From positions 248,001-312,000 of the forward strand of contig LNDW01000015.1 of the NCBI GenBank assembly GCA_001464815.1: a stretch of DNA of 64,000 bases, read 5' to 3'. Position numbers and translations under genes: made by a program. Below are positions 22,876-32,767 of this stretch, piece after piece. This stretch comes from Betaproteobacteria bacterium Ga0077527 (GTDB lineage Bacteria > Pseudomonadota > Gammaproteobacteria > Burkholderiales > SG8-41). The notes under the pieces are model-generated. The model did no database searches. It was given only the letters and a program-made list of their open reading frames with translations, and was not told the origin of the DNA. Every line of letters starts with the position of its first letter. Within the stretch, counting starts at the first letter, position 1.

Positions 22876-24057
22876 TCAGACCCTGATCAGCTCCAGCGGC
22901 GCATGCCGCCCGCGCAGCACCGCCACCGCATCCAGCCCCCACCAGCGTTCGAGCACGGTGGCGTACAGCGTGCGGAAGTCCACCGCGTGCTGCACATTGC
23001 CGGTGTTGTCGAGTTTGGTGAAGTCGGGCGGCGCGCCGTAGAGACCGCCACGCACGCGCCCGCCGGTGACCAGATGCACGCTGGCGGTACCGTGGTCGGT
23101 GCCGCCGCTCTGATTCTGCTGCGGCCGGCGGCCGAATTCGGCATAGGTCATCACCAGCGTGGAATCCCACAGGCCGAGTTCGGTGAGGGCGCTTTTGAGG
23201 GCGACCAGGCCTTCGGCCAGTTCCTGCAGCAGGCGCGCCTGACGGGCGAGTTGGCCGACATGCGTGTCAAAACCATTCAGCGCGAGCTTGATCACCGGCA
23301 CGCCGGCATTGGCCGCCGCGACCTGCGCCGCGGTGCGCACGGCATTGCCGAAGCCGCCGCTGGGAAACGCGGTGCTGAAACTGCGGTCGGCGCGCAGCTT
23401 TGAAGCCGCGCCGCTCACCGCCTGCTCCACGCGCAGCACATGCGCCAGCGCGGGATTGGCCGCCGCCACGCTGGCGGGTGTGGCGAGCCGCGACTGGCGC
23501 AGGAACTGCTCGGGGTTGACCAGCGTCACCGCGCGGCCAGTGCGCCCGGCAAGCGGCCCGAGTTCGGCCCCGCCCACCACCACGCCGTCGGCGGCGCTGC
23601 CCGCCGGCAGTGGCGCGGCGCTGAAGCTGCGGGTGAGCCAGCCGGCGTCGAGGTATTCGCTGCTGTTCGAGGCGGTGTCCCAGATTTCGATGGAGCGGAA
23701 GTGCGAGAGGTTGGGCTGCGGGTAACCCACGTTCTGCACCAGCGCGAGTTCCTTCGCCTGCCACAACGCGAGCAGCGGCCGCAGTTCGGGATGCAGGCCG
23801 GCGCGCTCGTCGAGCGGCAGCACCTGCTCGCGCGGGATGGCAATGCCGGGGCGCAGCCGGTAGTACTCGGCATCAGCGTAGGGAATCAGGGTGTTGAATC
23901 CGTCGTTGCCGCCCTTGAGTTCGATCAGCACCAGCAGGCGGCGCTCGCCGCGCGCGGCTGCGGCAAACGCCGGCAAGGGCAGCCAGCTCACCGCGGCGGC
24001 GGCAGCGGCGGCGCACAGGAAGGTGCGGCGGTTGGGCATCAGGTCCGGGTTGCGCAT
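22876..24057 (-). CDS. DUF1501 (sulfatase-like) secreted protein
   Basis: A 393-residue DUF1501 family protein. A twin-arginine-like leader (PNRRTFLCAAAAAAAVSWLP) suggests export by Tat. Family motifs include LVLIELKGGNDGFNTLIP and GGTDHGTASVHLVTGG, which place it in the alkaline phosphatase/sulfatase-like superfamily. The ATG at 24057 gives this leader. It follows the DUF1800 gene by 22 bases on the same strand. The two families nearly always occur together; their joint role is not established. Confidence 0.9.
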   Translation of the reverse strand: MRNPDLMPNRRTFLCAAAAAAAVSWLPLPAFAAAARGERRLLVLIELKGGNDGFNTLIPYADAEYYRLRPGIAIPREQVLPLDERAGLHPELRPLLALWQAKELALVQNVGYPQPNLSHFRSIEIWDTASNSSEYLDAGWLTRSFSAAPLPAGSAADGVVVGGAELGPLAGRTGRAVTLVNPEQFLRQSRLATPASVAAANPALAHVLRVEQAVSGAASKLRADRSFSTAFPSGGFGNAVRTAAQVAAANAGVPVIKLALNGFDTHVGQLARQARLLQELAEGLVALKSALTELGLWDSTLVMTYAEFGRRPQQNQSGGTDHGTASVHLVTGGRVRGGLYGAPPDFTKLDNTGNVQHAVDFRTLYATVLERWWGLDAVAVLRGRHAPLELIRV

Positions 24058-24079
24058 GACGGTCTCATTGCCTTGTTGA

Positions 24080-25522
24080 TCATTTGAGTTGGTACGCGGG
24101 ATCGAGCACCAGCGCGCGCAGTTCGTCGAGACCGGCGTTCGTGCCCGCCACCGCATGCACCGGCGCCACCGCGAGCAGCGCGCGCGCCGGCGGCATGCCG
24201 TTGAGGCGCTGCAGCCAGGCGGCGCTGTCAAACCGCAACTGGCCCAGCGCGAGCCGCGCGCGGGCCTGGCGCGCGGCAGCCGGTGCCAGGGGGGATGTTG
24301 CAGCGGCCATCATGCCCATGCCCGCGGCACCCATCGCGAGGCGGTCCTGGAACAGAGTGTCGAGCAACTGCTTCCTCTGCAACAGCGTGGTGGCGTTGAT
24401 CCACAGTTCGCCGCCGGGCCAGCCCTTGACGTTGGGCGGCGCGAACAGCACCTGGCCGAATTGCGCGGTGGCGATCACGAAAGGCAGCACGTCAGGCACC
24501 TCGAATTCAAACTGCCGCAGCGTGCCCACCACCAGATCCACCGGCGATTTCACCAGCACGCCGCGATTCGCCGGCGCATAAAACGCGTCCGAATTGAACA
24601 GCACGCGCAACGCGGCGCGGATGTCGTAGCCGCTGCTGCGCAGCGCGGCGGCAATACGCGCCACTTCGGCCGGCGCCGGCTGCGGCGAGACGAATTCCAG
24701 CCACAGCTTGCGCGCGATCAGCGTCGCGGTTTCGGGACGTTCGAGCAGCAGGTCGAGCACCTGCTCGCCGGTGAAATTGCCTTCGCGGCCGAACACGGTC
24801 TTCGGCCCGTCGTCGTGCAGCGCCGGACGGAACATGAACTCGCCCTCGGGGCTGAGGCTCCAGCCGGTGAAGGCGCGCGCCACTTCCTTCACGTCCTGCT
24901 CGGTGTAATGGCCCTCACCCAGCGTGAACAGCTCCATCAGCTCGCGCGCGAAATTCTCGTTGGGACGGCCCTTGCGGTTGAAGGCGCTGTCGAGGTAGCG
25001 CAGCATCGCGGGATCACGCGCCACGGCGTGCAGCAGAGTGCCGAAGTTGCCCAGCGCCTGCTCGCGCAGCAAGACGTTCTGCCGGTACATCAGTTGCGGC
25101 GACAGCACTTTCTGCAGGCCGGACACAAAATGGTTGTGCCAGAACAGCGTCATCCGCTCGCGCAGCGGGTCGGGGGTGACCAGCATCTGCCGCAGCCACC
25201 ATTCGCGCAATACGAAACCGCGCTCGATGCGCTCGGCCTGCAAGCGGGTGCGGGTCTCGGCGTCGAGGGTGCCGAAGCGGCCCGGGGGGAAATAAGGTTC
25301 ATTGACCCAGCCGGGTTCCGGCAGCACGCCACCGCGCACCGTGAGCAGGCGCTCGGTGGCCTGCGCGCGGGTGAGCCGCGAAAAAGTCTCGACCTCGGCA
25401 AGGCTCGCGCCAAAGCCGGCGCGGTTGAGCAGATGCCGGGCGTCGTCCGCGCCGAGTGGCGCCGCGGCCGCGGCCATGGTCATCCAGCCCGTCATCAGCA
25501 ATCCCGCGATCAGATGTTTCAT
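24080..25522 (-). CDS. DUF1800 family protein
   Basis: A 480-residue DUF1800 protein with a signal peptide (MKHLIAGLLMTGWMTMAAAA). Family landmarks: DDARHLLNRAGFGASLAEVE, RMTLFWHNHFVSG, NENFARELMELFTLGEGHYT, FTGWSL and NVKGWPGG. First gene of the DUF1800-DUF1501 pair, read towards 22.9 kb. The start at 25522 is chosen because it begins the signal peptide; the nine codons before it add none. Probably periplasmic. Confidence 0.9.
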   Translation of the reverse strand: MKHLIAGLLMTGWMTMAAAAAPLGADDARHLLNRAGFGASLAEVETFSRLTRAQATERLLTVRGGVLPEPGWVNEPYFPPGRFGTLDAETRTRLQAERIERGFVLREWWLRQMLVTPDPLRERMTLFWHNHFVSGLQKVLSPQLMYRQNVLLREQALGNFGTLLHAVARDPAMLRYLDSAFNRKGRPNENFARELMELFTLGEGHYTEQDVKEVARAFTGWSLSPEGEFMFRPALHDDGPKTVFGREGNFTGEQVLDLLLERPETATLIARKLWLEFVSPQPAPAEVARIAAALRSSGYDIRAALRVLFNSDAFYAPANRGVLVKSPVDLVVGTLRQFEFEVPDVLPFVIATAQFGQVLFAPPNVKGWPGGELWINATTLLQRKQLLDTLFQDRLAMGAAGMGMMAAATSPLAPAAARQARARLALGQLRFDSAAWLQRLNGMPPARALLAVAPVHAVAGTNAGLDELRALVLDPAYQLK

Positions 25523-25714
25523 CAAAGCGCTCCGGAATCCGGCCGTCACAGCGGCAATACTAGCGCCATCAGCCTGACGCGAGCGGCCGTGCCGGCGCGA
25601 TTTTTGTAACAGTTTATGTCCCGGTGCTGCGCGGCAGTGATCCCTTGTAAGGGTTGGAATCTGCCTCTAGCATCCCGGCACACGCCAGATAGCGAGAAAC
25701 AACCCCGATGAAAG

Positions 25715-26929
25715 GTGCCGATGGCCGCCTCCCCCTTCGATTTCACACCGCTGTTGCCCGCCAACCTGCCGCCTCCCGCCGCGCGCTGGACCGGCCGCGT
25801 CAAGTTCGACTTCACCGGCGGCAACAATGATCCGGATGCGCTGCCGCTGGACGGGCTGATCGCGGCGGCAGACGCGGTGCTGCGGCGCGAGGGGCGCTCG
25901 CTCGCCACCTATGGCCTGAACAGCGGGCCGCAGGGTTACCGCGCGCTGCGTGATTTTCTGGTGCTGAAACTCGGCCGTGATGCCGGCATCAGGTGCGGCG
26001 CCGACGACATTCTGATCACCTCGGGTTCACTGCAGGCGCTGGACCTGGTGAACCACACCCTGCTCACGCGCGGCGACACGGTGATCATCGAAGAGGATTG
26101 TTACCAGGGATCAATCAACCGTCTGCTCAGATTGGGCGTCACGCCGGTGGGTATTCCGCTCGACCGTGACGGGATGCGCATCGACGCGCTGGAGGCCGCG
26201 CTCGTCTCGCTGAAGGCGAAAGGCGTACGCCCCAAATACATCTACACCATCCCCACGGTGCAGAACCCCACCGCCACCGTGCTGCCGCCGGAGCGGCGCG
26301 CGGCGCTGCTGAAACTCGCAGCCGATCACGGCGTGCCGGTGTTCGAGGATGACTGTTATGCCGACCTCACCTGGTCAGGCGCGCGCCCGCCGGCGCTGCA
26401 TGCGCTGAGCGGGCGCGGTGACGTGATCCACATCGGTTCGTTCTCCAAGACCATCGCGCCGGCGCTGCGTGTCGGCTACATCGTCGCACCATGGCCGTTG
26501 CTGTCGCGCATGCTCGCGCTGAAAACCGATGCCGGTTCCGGCGCGCTGGAGCAGATGGTGCTGGCCGAATACTGCAACGCACATTTCACGCAGCATCTGC
26601 CGGTGCTGCGCCGGGCGCTGCGCGCGAAACTGGTCACGCTGATGGAAGCCCTGCGCAGGAATTTCGGCGCGGCGGCGGAATTCGATGATCCGCAGGGCGG
26701 GATTTTCCTGTGGGTGAAACTGCCCGACGGCGTGGATGCGCTCAGGCTGTTCCAGTTGGCGCAGGCCGCGGGTGTGGCGATCAATCCCGGGCCGGAGTGG
26801 TCGGTGAACAAGGCACGCGCCGCAAGCCGGCTGCGGCTGTGTTTTGCCAATCTCAGCCACGAGGAAATCAGCCAGGGGGTCGCCCTGCTCGCGGAAATCT
26901 GCCACGCCGAATTCGGCCTGCCGCGCTGA
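25715..26929 (+). CDS. PLP-dependent aminotransferase, LysN/MocR-like class I fold
   Basis: A 404-residue fold-type I aminotransferase without the GntR domain. The lysine that binds PLP is in IGSFSKTIAPALRVGY; IPTVQNPTATVLPPERR and EDDCYADL are further cofactor-site motifs. The pattern fits 2-aminoadipate (LysN) or valine-pyruvate type enzymes; the substrate is not fixed by sequence. Start is GTG 25715 or ATG 25721. The aspartoacylase-like gene follows after 53 bases on the same strand and may be cotranscribed. Confidence 0.88.
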   Translation: MPMAASPFDFTPLLPANLPPPAARWTGRVKFDFTGGNNDPDALPLDGLIAAADAVLRREGRSLATYGLNSGPQGYRALRDFLVLKLGRDAGIRCGADDILITSGSLQALDLVNHTLLTRGDTVIIEEDCYQGSINRLLRLGVTPVGIPLDRDGMRIDALEAALVSLKAKGVRPKYIYTIPTVQNPTATVLPPERRAALLKLAADHGVPVFEDDCYADLTWSGARPPALHALSGRGDVIHIGSFSKTIAPALRVGYIVAPWPLLSRMLALKTDAGSGALEQMVLAEYCNAHFTQHLPVLRRALRAKLVTLMEALRRNFGAAAEFDDPQGGIFLWVKLPDGVDALRLFQLAQAAGVAINPGPEWSVNKARAASRLRLCFANLSHEEISQGVALLAEICHAEFGLPR

Positions 26930-26982
26930 GCTAGACTCTTTCTGACGACCGTCCTTTTTTTCCAGGAATCTGCAAACACACC

Positions 26983-27942
26983 ATGACCGATCCCAACGCC
27001 TATACCGTGGAAATCTCCGCGCCCGACATCAGCCCCTACCGCAAGGGCAACACCGGCATCGAATACGCCACCACGATCGACAGCGGCAAGTCCGGACCGC
27101 ATGTGATGGTCACCGCGCTGGTCCACGGCAACGAGATTTGCGGCGCGATCGTGCTCGATGAACTGTTCCGCGCCGGCATCCGCCCGCTGCAGGGCAAACT
27201 GACGCTGGTGTTCTGCAACATCGCCGCCTTCGAGCGCTTCGATGTCGCCAATCCCGAAACCTCGCGCTGGGTCGAGGAGGATTTCAACCGGCTGTGGACC
27301 ACCGAGGTGCTCGACGGCCCGCGCGACAGCGCGGACCTGCGCCGCGCGCGCACCATCCGCCCGCTGGTGGACAGCGCGGACCTGCTGCTCGACATCCATT
27401 CGATGCAGCACCCGTCGGATCCGCTGCTGCTGGCGGGGCCGCTGGCCAAGGGCCGCCGCTTCGCCGCCGAGATCGGCTTTCCTGCGCTGGCGGTCTGTGA
27501 TCACGGCCATGCCGCCGGCCGGCGCATGCGCGATTACGGCGGCTTCAGCGATGCCGCGAGTCCGAAAAACGCGACGCTGGTCGAGTGCGGGCAGCACTGG
27601 GCGAAACGCACCGTGGCGGTGGCGCGCGAGACCACGCTGCGGTTTCTGGCGCGCTGCGGCGTGATTGATGCCGAACGCGGACCGCTGCGCTTCGCCGAGA
27701 CACCGCTGCCGCAGCAAACGGTGGAGGTCACGCATCCGGTGACGATCACCGCCGAGACCTTCCGTTTTGCGCGGGTGTTCACCGGGCTGGAGGTGATCGA
27801 GCAGGCCGGCACGCTGATCGGCTGGGACGGCGATCGCGAAGTGCACACCCCGTACGACCACTGTGTGCTGGTGATGCCCTCGAAACGGCTGTATCGCGGG
27901 CAGACCGCGGTGCGCATGGGCCGTTTTGTGTCGGCGCACTGA
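26983..27942 (+). CDS. Succinylglutamate desuccinylase/aspartoacylase-family amidohydrolase
   Basis: A 319-residue zinc hydrolase of the AstE/AspA family. LVHGNEICG supplies the H-x-x-E metal ligands and LLDIHSM the third histidine; VEEDFNRLW is the substrate-site arginine motif. Members remove an acyl group from an N-acyl amino acid. Following an aminotransferase gene, it may free an amino acid that is then transaminated; this link is inferred from adjacency only. Confidence 0.88.
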   Translation: MTDPNAYTVEISAPDISPYRKGNTGIEYATTIDSGKSGPHVMVTALVHGNEICGAIVLDELFRAGIRPLQGKLTLVFCNIAAFERFDVANPETSRWVEEDFNRLWTTEVLDGPRDSADLRRARTIRPLVDSADLLLDIHSMQHPSDPLLLAGPLAKGRRFAAEIGFPALAVCDHGHAAGRRMRDYGGFSDAASPKNATLVECGQHWAKRTVAVARETTLRFLARCGVIDAERGPLRFAETPLPQQTVEVTHPVTITAETFRFARVFTGLEVIEQAGTLIGWDGDREVHTPYDHCVLVMPSKRLYRGQTAVRMGRFVSAH

Positions 27943-27993
27943 GGTCGCCCGCTGACGGCGCGGCCCGTGGCCGCGCCGCCGCACTGCGCAGTG

Positions 27994-28971
27994 TTATGGC
28001 TGCTGCTTGAGCCCCGCGCGTTTGATGACTTCAGCCCACTTCAGGTATTCCTTGCGGATGAACTCGGTGAACTGCTCCGGCGTGGTGCCGACAGGGTCGG
28101 TGCCGAGCGCAGAAAAGCGCTCGATGACCGCGGACGACTTGGCCGCCTTCTGCACCTCTTCACTGAGGCGGGTGACGATGGGTCGCGGGATGCCAGCCGG
28201 GCCGATGATGCCGCCCCAGGTGGTGACTTCGTAGCCGGGCAACCCGGATTCAGCGACCGTCGGCACATTGGGAAAGGCTTTGGTGCGCCGGGGTCCGGTC
28301 ACGGCCAGGCCGCGCAGCCGGCCGCTGGTGACATGCGGGGCGAGGCTGCTGGTCGGATCAAACAGGAACTGCACAAACCCCGACATGGTGTCGATTGCCG
28401 CCTGCGCACCGCCCTTGTACGGCACATGCAGGATGTCGGTCTTGCTCAGGCTCTTGAAATACTCGCCCGCGAGGTGGCCGACGGTACCGTTGCCGGCCGA
28501 GCCGAAAGACATCTGGCCGGGACGCGATCGCGCCAGCGCGATCATGTCCTTGACACTTTTCACCGGCAGGGTCGGCGACACCGCGAGCAGCAACGGCGAG
28601 GTGATCGCCTGCGAGATGGCCTGGACTTCCTTTTCGACGTCGTAGGGCAGATTCGCGGACATGCTGCGGTTGATCGCGAGCGGACCGGCGCCGGCATAGG
28701 CGATGGTGTAGCCGTCAGGCGCGGACTTGACCAGGGCCTGCATGCCGATCGCGCCGCCCGCGCCAGCACGATTGTCGACGATGATTTGCTGGCCCAGCTG
28801 GGTGGACAGCTGGGTGCTGAAGATCCGCGCGGAGGAGTCCGTCGCGCTGCCCGCGGCAAAAGGCACGATCAGGCGGATCGGACGGTCGGGGTAACTGGTC
28901 TGCGCCAGCGCCGGAAGGCTCGTTGACGCCAGCAAGCCCAGCGCAAGACGGAAAGTGCCGGTTTTGTTCAT
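27994..28971 (-). CDS. Bug/TctC family solute-binding protein
   Basis: A 325-residue Bug protein with a signal peptide ending ALA near residue 23, then SYPDRPIRLIVPFAAGSATD. SAPDGYTIAYAG, HVPYKGGAQAAID and PTVAESGLPGYEV follow. The AAGSATD loop resembles the paralogue at 2.6-3.5 kb and differs from the PPGG loop of most others. It converges on the aspartoacylase-like gene with a 51-base gap. Promoter expected in the 200 bases above 28971, where no gene is seen. Confidence 0.92.
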   Translation of the reverse strand: MNKTGTFRLALGLLASTSLPALAQTSYPDRPIRLIVPFAAGSATDSSARIFSTQLSTQLGQQIIVDNRAGAGGAIGMQALVKSAPDGYTIAYAGAGPLAINRSMSANLPYDVEKEVQAISQAITSPLLLAVSPTLPVKSVKDMIALARSRPGQMSFGSAGNGTVGHLAGEYFKSLSKTDILHVPYKGGAQAAIDTMSGFVQFLFDPTSSLAPHVTSGRLRGLAVTGPRRTKAFPNVPTVAESGLPGYEVTTWGGIIGPAGIPRPIVTRLSEEVQKAAKSSAVIERFSALGTDPVGTTPEQFTEFIRKEYLKWAEVIKRAGLKQQP

Positions 28972-29182
28972 TCAAATCCCCACGTATTGGTTGCGTACGG
29001 CCGGCATCACATCACCGCCATACGGGAAACTGTAACACTTTATCCAGCAAAGCCTGCAGAAACCACCCCTGAACGACGGAAGAAAAATACGTGCTGCGTG
29101 GTGCGGGCATAAACCGGGGAGACTGCTTTCGGGAAGGCGGTCTGCACCCGGATGCCCGGGCGCTTGCGGCGTGTCTGGCGAA

Positions 29183-29938
29183 TTAATTGAGCACGAGGTC
29201 GGCGCGCACGCCGGCATGATCCGAAGGATAGAGCGACGGATCGCCGGGGCTGCCGGTGTTGAAGCAAACGCTGCTGGCAGCCACCGAAAACGCGTCATCA
29301 GCCCAGATGTAGTCGATGCAGCGATCCATGCGCGGCCAGTACGGATGGGAAACCTTGCCCTCTGCGTCGGCCAACGGTGTGAAGGCCGTGTCGGCGGTCT
29401 GCGTGGGGCGAAAGCGCGATGCCATCAGCGCGGCCGAGGGCGCCTGCAGCGACGCATTAAAATCGCCGCAGACGATGCGCGCGTCGGCCTCGGGGCGAGA
29501 GTCGATCCAGGCCAAAAGCTGCTGTGCCTGGAACAGCCGCAGCGAATCATCGCCGCGTGACATGTACTGGTGGGTCACATAAACGTCCACGCTCTTGTCT
29601 CCGGCACGAACCCGTGCGACCAGCGCCACCATGTCGCGGGTACGGTAGTCGAGGTTGCCGGTTTCGAGGATGGGCAAGCGGGTGAGCAGGGCCTCGCCCT
29701 CCACCGCCGAAAGGCCGTTGACCCGCGTCTGCTGAACCAGCGCGTATTCGCGGCCATGGCGCTCGCGCATGACCTGCTGGATCCAGCGAGCGGTCTGCAG
29801 CGGGATGCACACTTCGTTCATTGCGAACAGGTCCGGGTCGATCGCAGCCAGTTGATCGATGATCAGTTCGCGCCGCTTTTCCCAGCGCTTGTGATCCTGC
29901 TCCATGTTGAGCATCGCCACGCGCAGCCTCATCGCCAT
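29183..29938 (-). CDS. Endonuclease/exonuclease/phosphatase-family protein
   Basis: A 251-residue EEP-fold hydrolase. LFAMNEVC supplies the metal-binding glutamate, VCGDFNAS the Asp-Asn pair and YPSDHAGVRADL the terminal D-H. These proteins cleave phosphodiester bonds in nucleic acids, lipids or small molecules; here the substrate is open. No signal peptide. The TSUP permease gene lies 19 bases upstream on the same strand, so a shared transcript is likely. Confidence 0.87.
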   Translation of the reverse strand: MAMRLRVAMLNMEQDHKRWEKRRELIIDQLAAIDPDLFAMNEVCIPLQTARWIQQVMRERHGREYALVQQTRVNGLSAVEGEALLTRLPILETGNLDYRTRDMVALVARVRAGDKSVDVYVTHQYMSRGDDSLRLFQAQQLLAWIDSRPEADARIVCGDFNASLQAPSAALMASRFRPTQTADTAFTPLADAEGKVSHPYWPRMDRCIDYIWADDAFSVAASSVCFNTGSPGDPSLYPSDHAGVRADLVLN

Positions 29939-29957
29939 GCCCCCCCTGAAGTATGGA

Positions 29958-30716
29958 TTAGCGCAACCCCGTCCACAGCACCTTGACCACCAGCGAAAAG
30001 CCGCTCAACACCAGCATTACGCCAATGACCTGGAGAGCGCGCTCGTTGGAGATGCGGTGATGGATGCGGTTGCCGATGTACAGACCCGCGGCCATCGCCG
30101 GCACGCTCACGGCAAGCACTATGCCCAGCGCCCACTGCAGCAGCAGTCCGGTGAACAGGAAGGTGATCAACCGGAAGCCGTAGTCAAAGAACGCGAATCC
30201 GGAAAAAGTGGCGCGGACGTTGCGCTTGTCACCGAGGCGGTGGGTCAGGTAGATCATGTATGGCGTGGCCGCGCCGCTGCCGAACATGCCGCCGAAAAAC
30301 CCGCCGGTGAATCCCGCCGGCACCGACCACCATTGCGATACCGGCTGGTTGCCCACCGGCTTGAGCAACGTTCGTATGCCGAAGATGATGACCAGCACTC
30401 CCAGGCCGGTAAGCAGGATTTCCGGGGGCAAGCGCACCAGCAGCAGCGCGCCGGTGATGACCCCGATCATCGCCCAGGGTATGAGGCGCCTGACCTCGGT
30501 CTTGTTGACGTGCTCGCGGTCAATTCGGATGGTGGCGAGCGTGGCCAGGAAATCGAGCACCAGCAAGAGCGGCACGGCGAGCTTGAGCGGCACCACGTGG
30601 GCCATCAGCGGGATCGCGATGGTGGCCGAACCGAAACCCGAAACACCGCGCACGAAAAAAGCGAAGAACACGACCACGCCTACAACGACGGCAGACGCCG
30701 GACTCAATTCCCCCAC
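29958..30716 (-). CDS. TSUP/TauE-SafE family membrane permease
   Basis: A 252-residue permease of the TauE/SafE (TSUP) family with about eight hydrophobic segments. Both inverted half-repeats show the glycine-rich signature: GVSGFGSATIAIPL near residue 24 and AGFTGGFFGGMFGSG near residue 135. Family members move sulfite, sulfoacetate or other organosulfur anions out of the cell. The EEP gene follows on the same strand. Confidence 0.88.
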   Translation of the reverse strand: MGELSPASAVVVGVVVFFAFFVRGVSGFGSATIAIPLMAHVVPLKLAVPLLLVLDFLATLATIRIDREHVNKTEVRRLIPWAMIGVITGALLLVRLPPEILLTGLGVLVIIFGIRTLLKPVGNQPVSQWWSVPAGFTGGFFGGMFGSGAATPYMIYLTHRLGDKRNVRATFSGFAFFDYGFRLITFLFTGLLLQWALGIVLAVSVPAMAAGLYIGNRIHHRISNERALQVIGVMLVLSGFSLVVKVLWTGLR

Positions 30717-30904
30717 GCTTTCTCCCCAGGGCTTTGCGGGCAGCAGCCTGCGAAGCGGTTTTATGTTTGATGTTTCGACAGATTATAGCGTCGCGGAATC
30801 GGTGCACTGCCTGCGATGCACGCCAAGTCGAACGCTGCGGGTCGCTGCAGGCTTTGCGCCGCCATCGGTTTACTGCCGGCCCTGCCGGCAGCAACCACCC
30901 GGCG

Positions 30905-31882
30905 CTACATCGGCTTCAGTCCCGCGGCAGCAGCCACTTTTTTCCACTTGGCGATTTCGCTGCGGATCATCGCCGCGTGCTCGGCAGGCGAGTTGCCCAC
31001 AGGTTGCGCGCCGCTGTCGATCATCGCCTGGTGATTCTTGGGGTCGGTCAGCGCGGCACGCAGCGCGTCATTGAGCCGCTTGACGATGGGTGCAGGGATG
31101 TTGGCGGGGCCGAGGTAGCTGAAAGGGCTGGTCACCACAAAATCCTTGACGCCGGATTCAACCATGGTCGGCACGTTGGGAAAGGACACGAAGCGCTTTT
31201 CGCCGCACTGCGCGATCATGCGCAGGCGGTTGGCCTGCAGGTGGCCGGCGACCGCCGGGATGCTGACGAAGGAAAACTCCACATGCCCCGCGACGAGGTC
31301 AACGATGGACGGGCCCGCGCCCTTGTACGGAATGTGCACGGTGTTGATGCCGGTCGAGGCGTTGAACAGCGCGCCCGAAAGATGGCCCAGAGCGCCCTGG
31401 CCGGAGCTGGAGAAATTGAGCTGGCCCGGCCGTTTTTTGGCGAGGTTTACGAGGTCCTGCACGGTTTTCACCGGCAGCGAGGGGTGCACCAGCAGCCCGG
31501 CCGGAATGTCGGCAATGGCACCGAGCGGAGTGAAATCTTTTTCCGCGTCGAAGGGAATCTGCTTGAGCAACGCAGGGTTGAACAGGAAACTCGCCGCCGC
31601 GATCAGCGTGGTGTAGCCGTCCGGCGCCGCGCGCGCGACCATTTCGGTGCCGATATTGCCGCCAGCGCCGGGACGATAATCAATCACCAGCTGGTGGCCC
31701 AGCACCTCGCCCATCTTCGGGGCGAGCAGGCGGAACAGCACGTCGCTGTTGCCACCGGGGGCATTCGGGTTGATCACGCGCAGGATTTTCACGGGGAACT
31801 GCTGCGCCATGGCAGGCACAGCAGCGAAAGCGGACAGTGCGGCGGCGCAGACCAGCGCTGCGCGCGTAAGGCTCAACGACAT
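30905..31882 (-). CDS. Bug/TctC family solute-binding protein
   Basis: A 325-residue Bug protein with a signal peptide ending AMA at about 24-26. The first strand is unusual: KILRVINPNAPGGNSD rather than the common VPFPPGG. AAPDGYTTLIAA, HIPYKGAGPSI and PTMVESGVKDF follow. GGAGGAGTACG stands before the ATG on the minus strand. Diverges from the lipoprotein gene at 32069. The DNA between 30717 and 30904 shows no gene. Confidence 0.92.
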   Translation of the reverse strand: MSLSLTRAALVCAAALSAFAAVPAMAQQFPVKILRVINPNAPGGNSDVLFRLLAPKMGEVLGHQLVIDYRPGAGGNIGTEMVARAAPDGYTTLIAAASFLFNPALLKQIPFDAEKDFTPLGAIADIPAGLLVHPSLPVKTVQDLVNLAKKRPGQLNFSSSGQGALGHLSGALFNASTGINTVHIPYKGAGPSIVDLVAGHVEFSFVSIPAVAGHLQANRLRMIAQCGEKRFVSFPNVPTMVESGVKDFVVTSPFSYLGPANIPAPIVKRLNDALRAALTDPKNHQAMIDSGAQPVGNSPAEHAAMIRSEIAKWKKVAAAAGLKPM

Positions 31883-32068
31883 GACGTACTCCTCCGGTGA
31901 ATGGCTTTTTTAATGGTGCTGCGGGGAAATCATAACCGAGATGTGCCCCGGCGCGACACCGGCCGACCGCGCAAAGCCGCCCGGCTGCAGTGTCCGCGTC
32001 TCCTCCCTTGACGGTCCGGTCTTGGCGCGCTCATGCTGTGCCCGTTGCTCAAACGGGAGGAGTCCACA

Positions 32069-32677
32069 ATGAAGAAAATATTGACCATCGGCGCAACCCT
32101 GCTCGCCGCCGTGCTGACGCTGGGGGGCTGCACACAGATGACACCGGCCCAGGGCTGGATCGCGCTGATCGACGGCGCGAACGGCATGGACAACTGGACG
32201 AACTCGGGCGCCAGCGCCAACTGGCGCGCCGAAGACGGCGCCATCGTCGCCGACAAGCTGGTTTCGGGCACCGGCGCCAGCGTGCTCATCACCAAAAAGG
32301 ATTTCCGCGACCTCGAGATCTATGCCGAGTTCTGGGCGGCGGACAACACCAACAGCGGCATTTACCTGCGTGCGCCGGACATCAAGACGGTGAACACCGC
32401 CTCCGGCGCCTTCGAGGTGCAGATCTGGGACCAGAATCCGGCCAGGAATTACGCCACTGGCAGTCTGGTCAACGTGGCCTCGGTCAATGGCGTGCACAAG
32501 GCCGGCGGCCGCTGGAACACCTACGAGGTCTATGCGAAAGGCAGCGACATCGTGGTCAAGCTGAACGGGGTGGTGACGTCGAGCACACCTTACGCCAGCA
32601 CCCAGACCGGCCGCATCGGGCTGCAGTTCAACGGCGGGCCGATCAAGTTCAGGAAGTTGCTGGTGCGGGAGCTGTGA
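32069..32677 (+). CDS. DUF1080 lipoprotein (3-keto-disaccharide hydrolase fold)
   Basis: A 202-residue lipoprotein. The signal MKKILTIGATLLAAVLTLGG ends at a lipobox (LGGC). The mature part is one DUF1080 domain, a concanavalin-like jelly roll: GWIALIDGANGMDNW, FRDLEIYAEFWA, NSGIYLR, WNTYEVYAKG and IGLQFNGG. Relatives cleave 3-keto-glycosides or act as sugar-binding modules. CGGGAGGAG precedes the ATG at 32069. It stands alone and converges on the amidase gene. Confidence 0.85.
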   Translation: MKKILTIGATLLAAVLTLGGCTQMTPAQGWIALIDGANGMDNWTNSGASANWRAEDGAIVADKLVSGTGASVLITKKDFRDLEIYAEFWAADNTNSGIYLRAPDIKTVNTASGAFEVQIWDQNPARNYATGSLVNVASVNGVHKAGGRWNTYEVYAKGSDIVVKLNGVVTSSTPYASTQTGRIGLQFNGGPIKFRKLLVREL

Positions 32678-32767
32678 GGAAATTACCTGTTCTGACTGTC
32701 GACATACGCAGCTTGGGGCGGCACTGACCACAGCACTCGGTACGGTGCTTCGTGCCGCTGCGTGGCT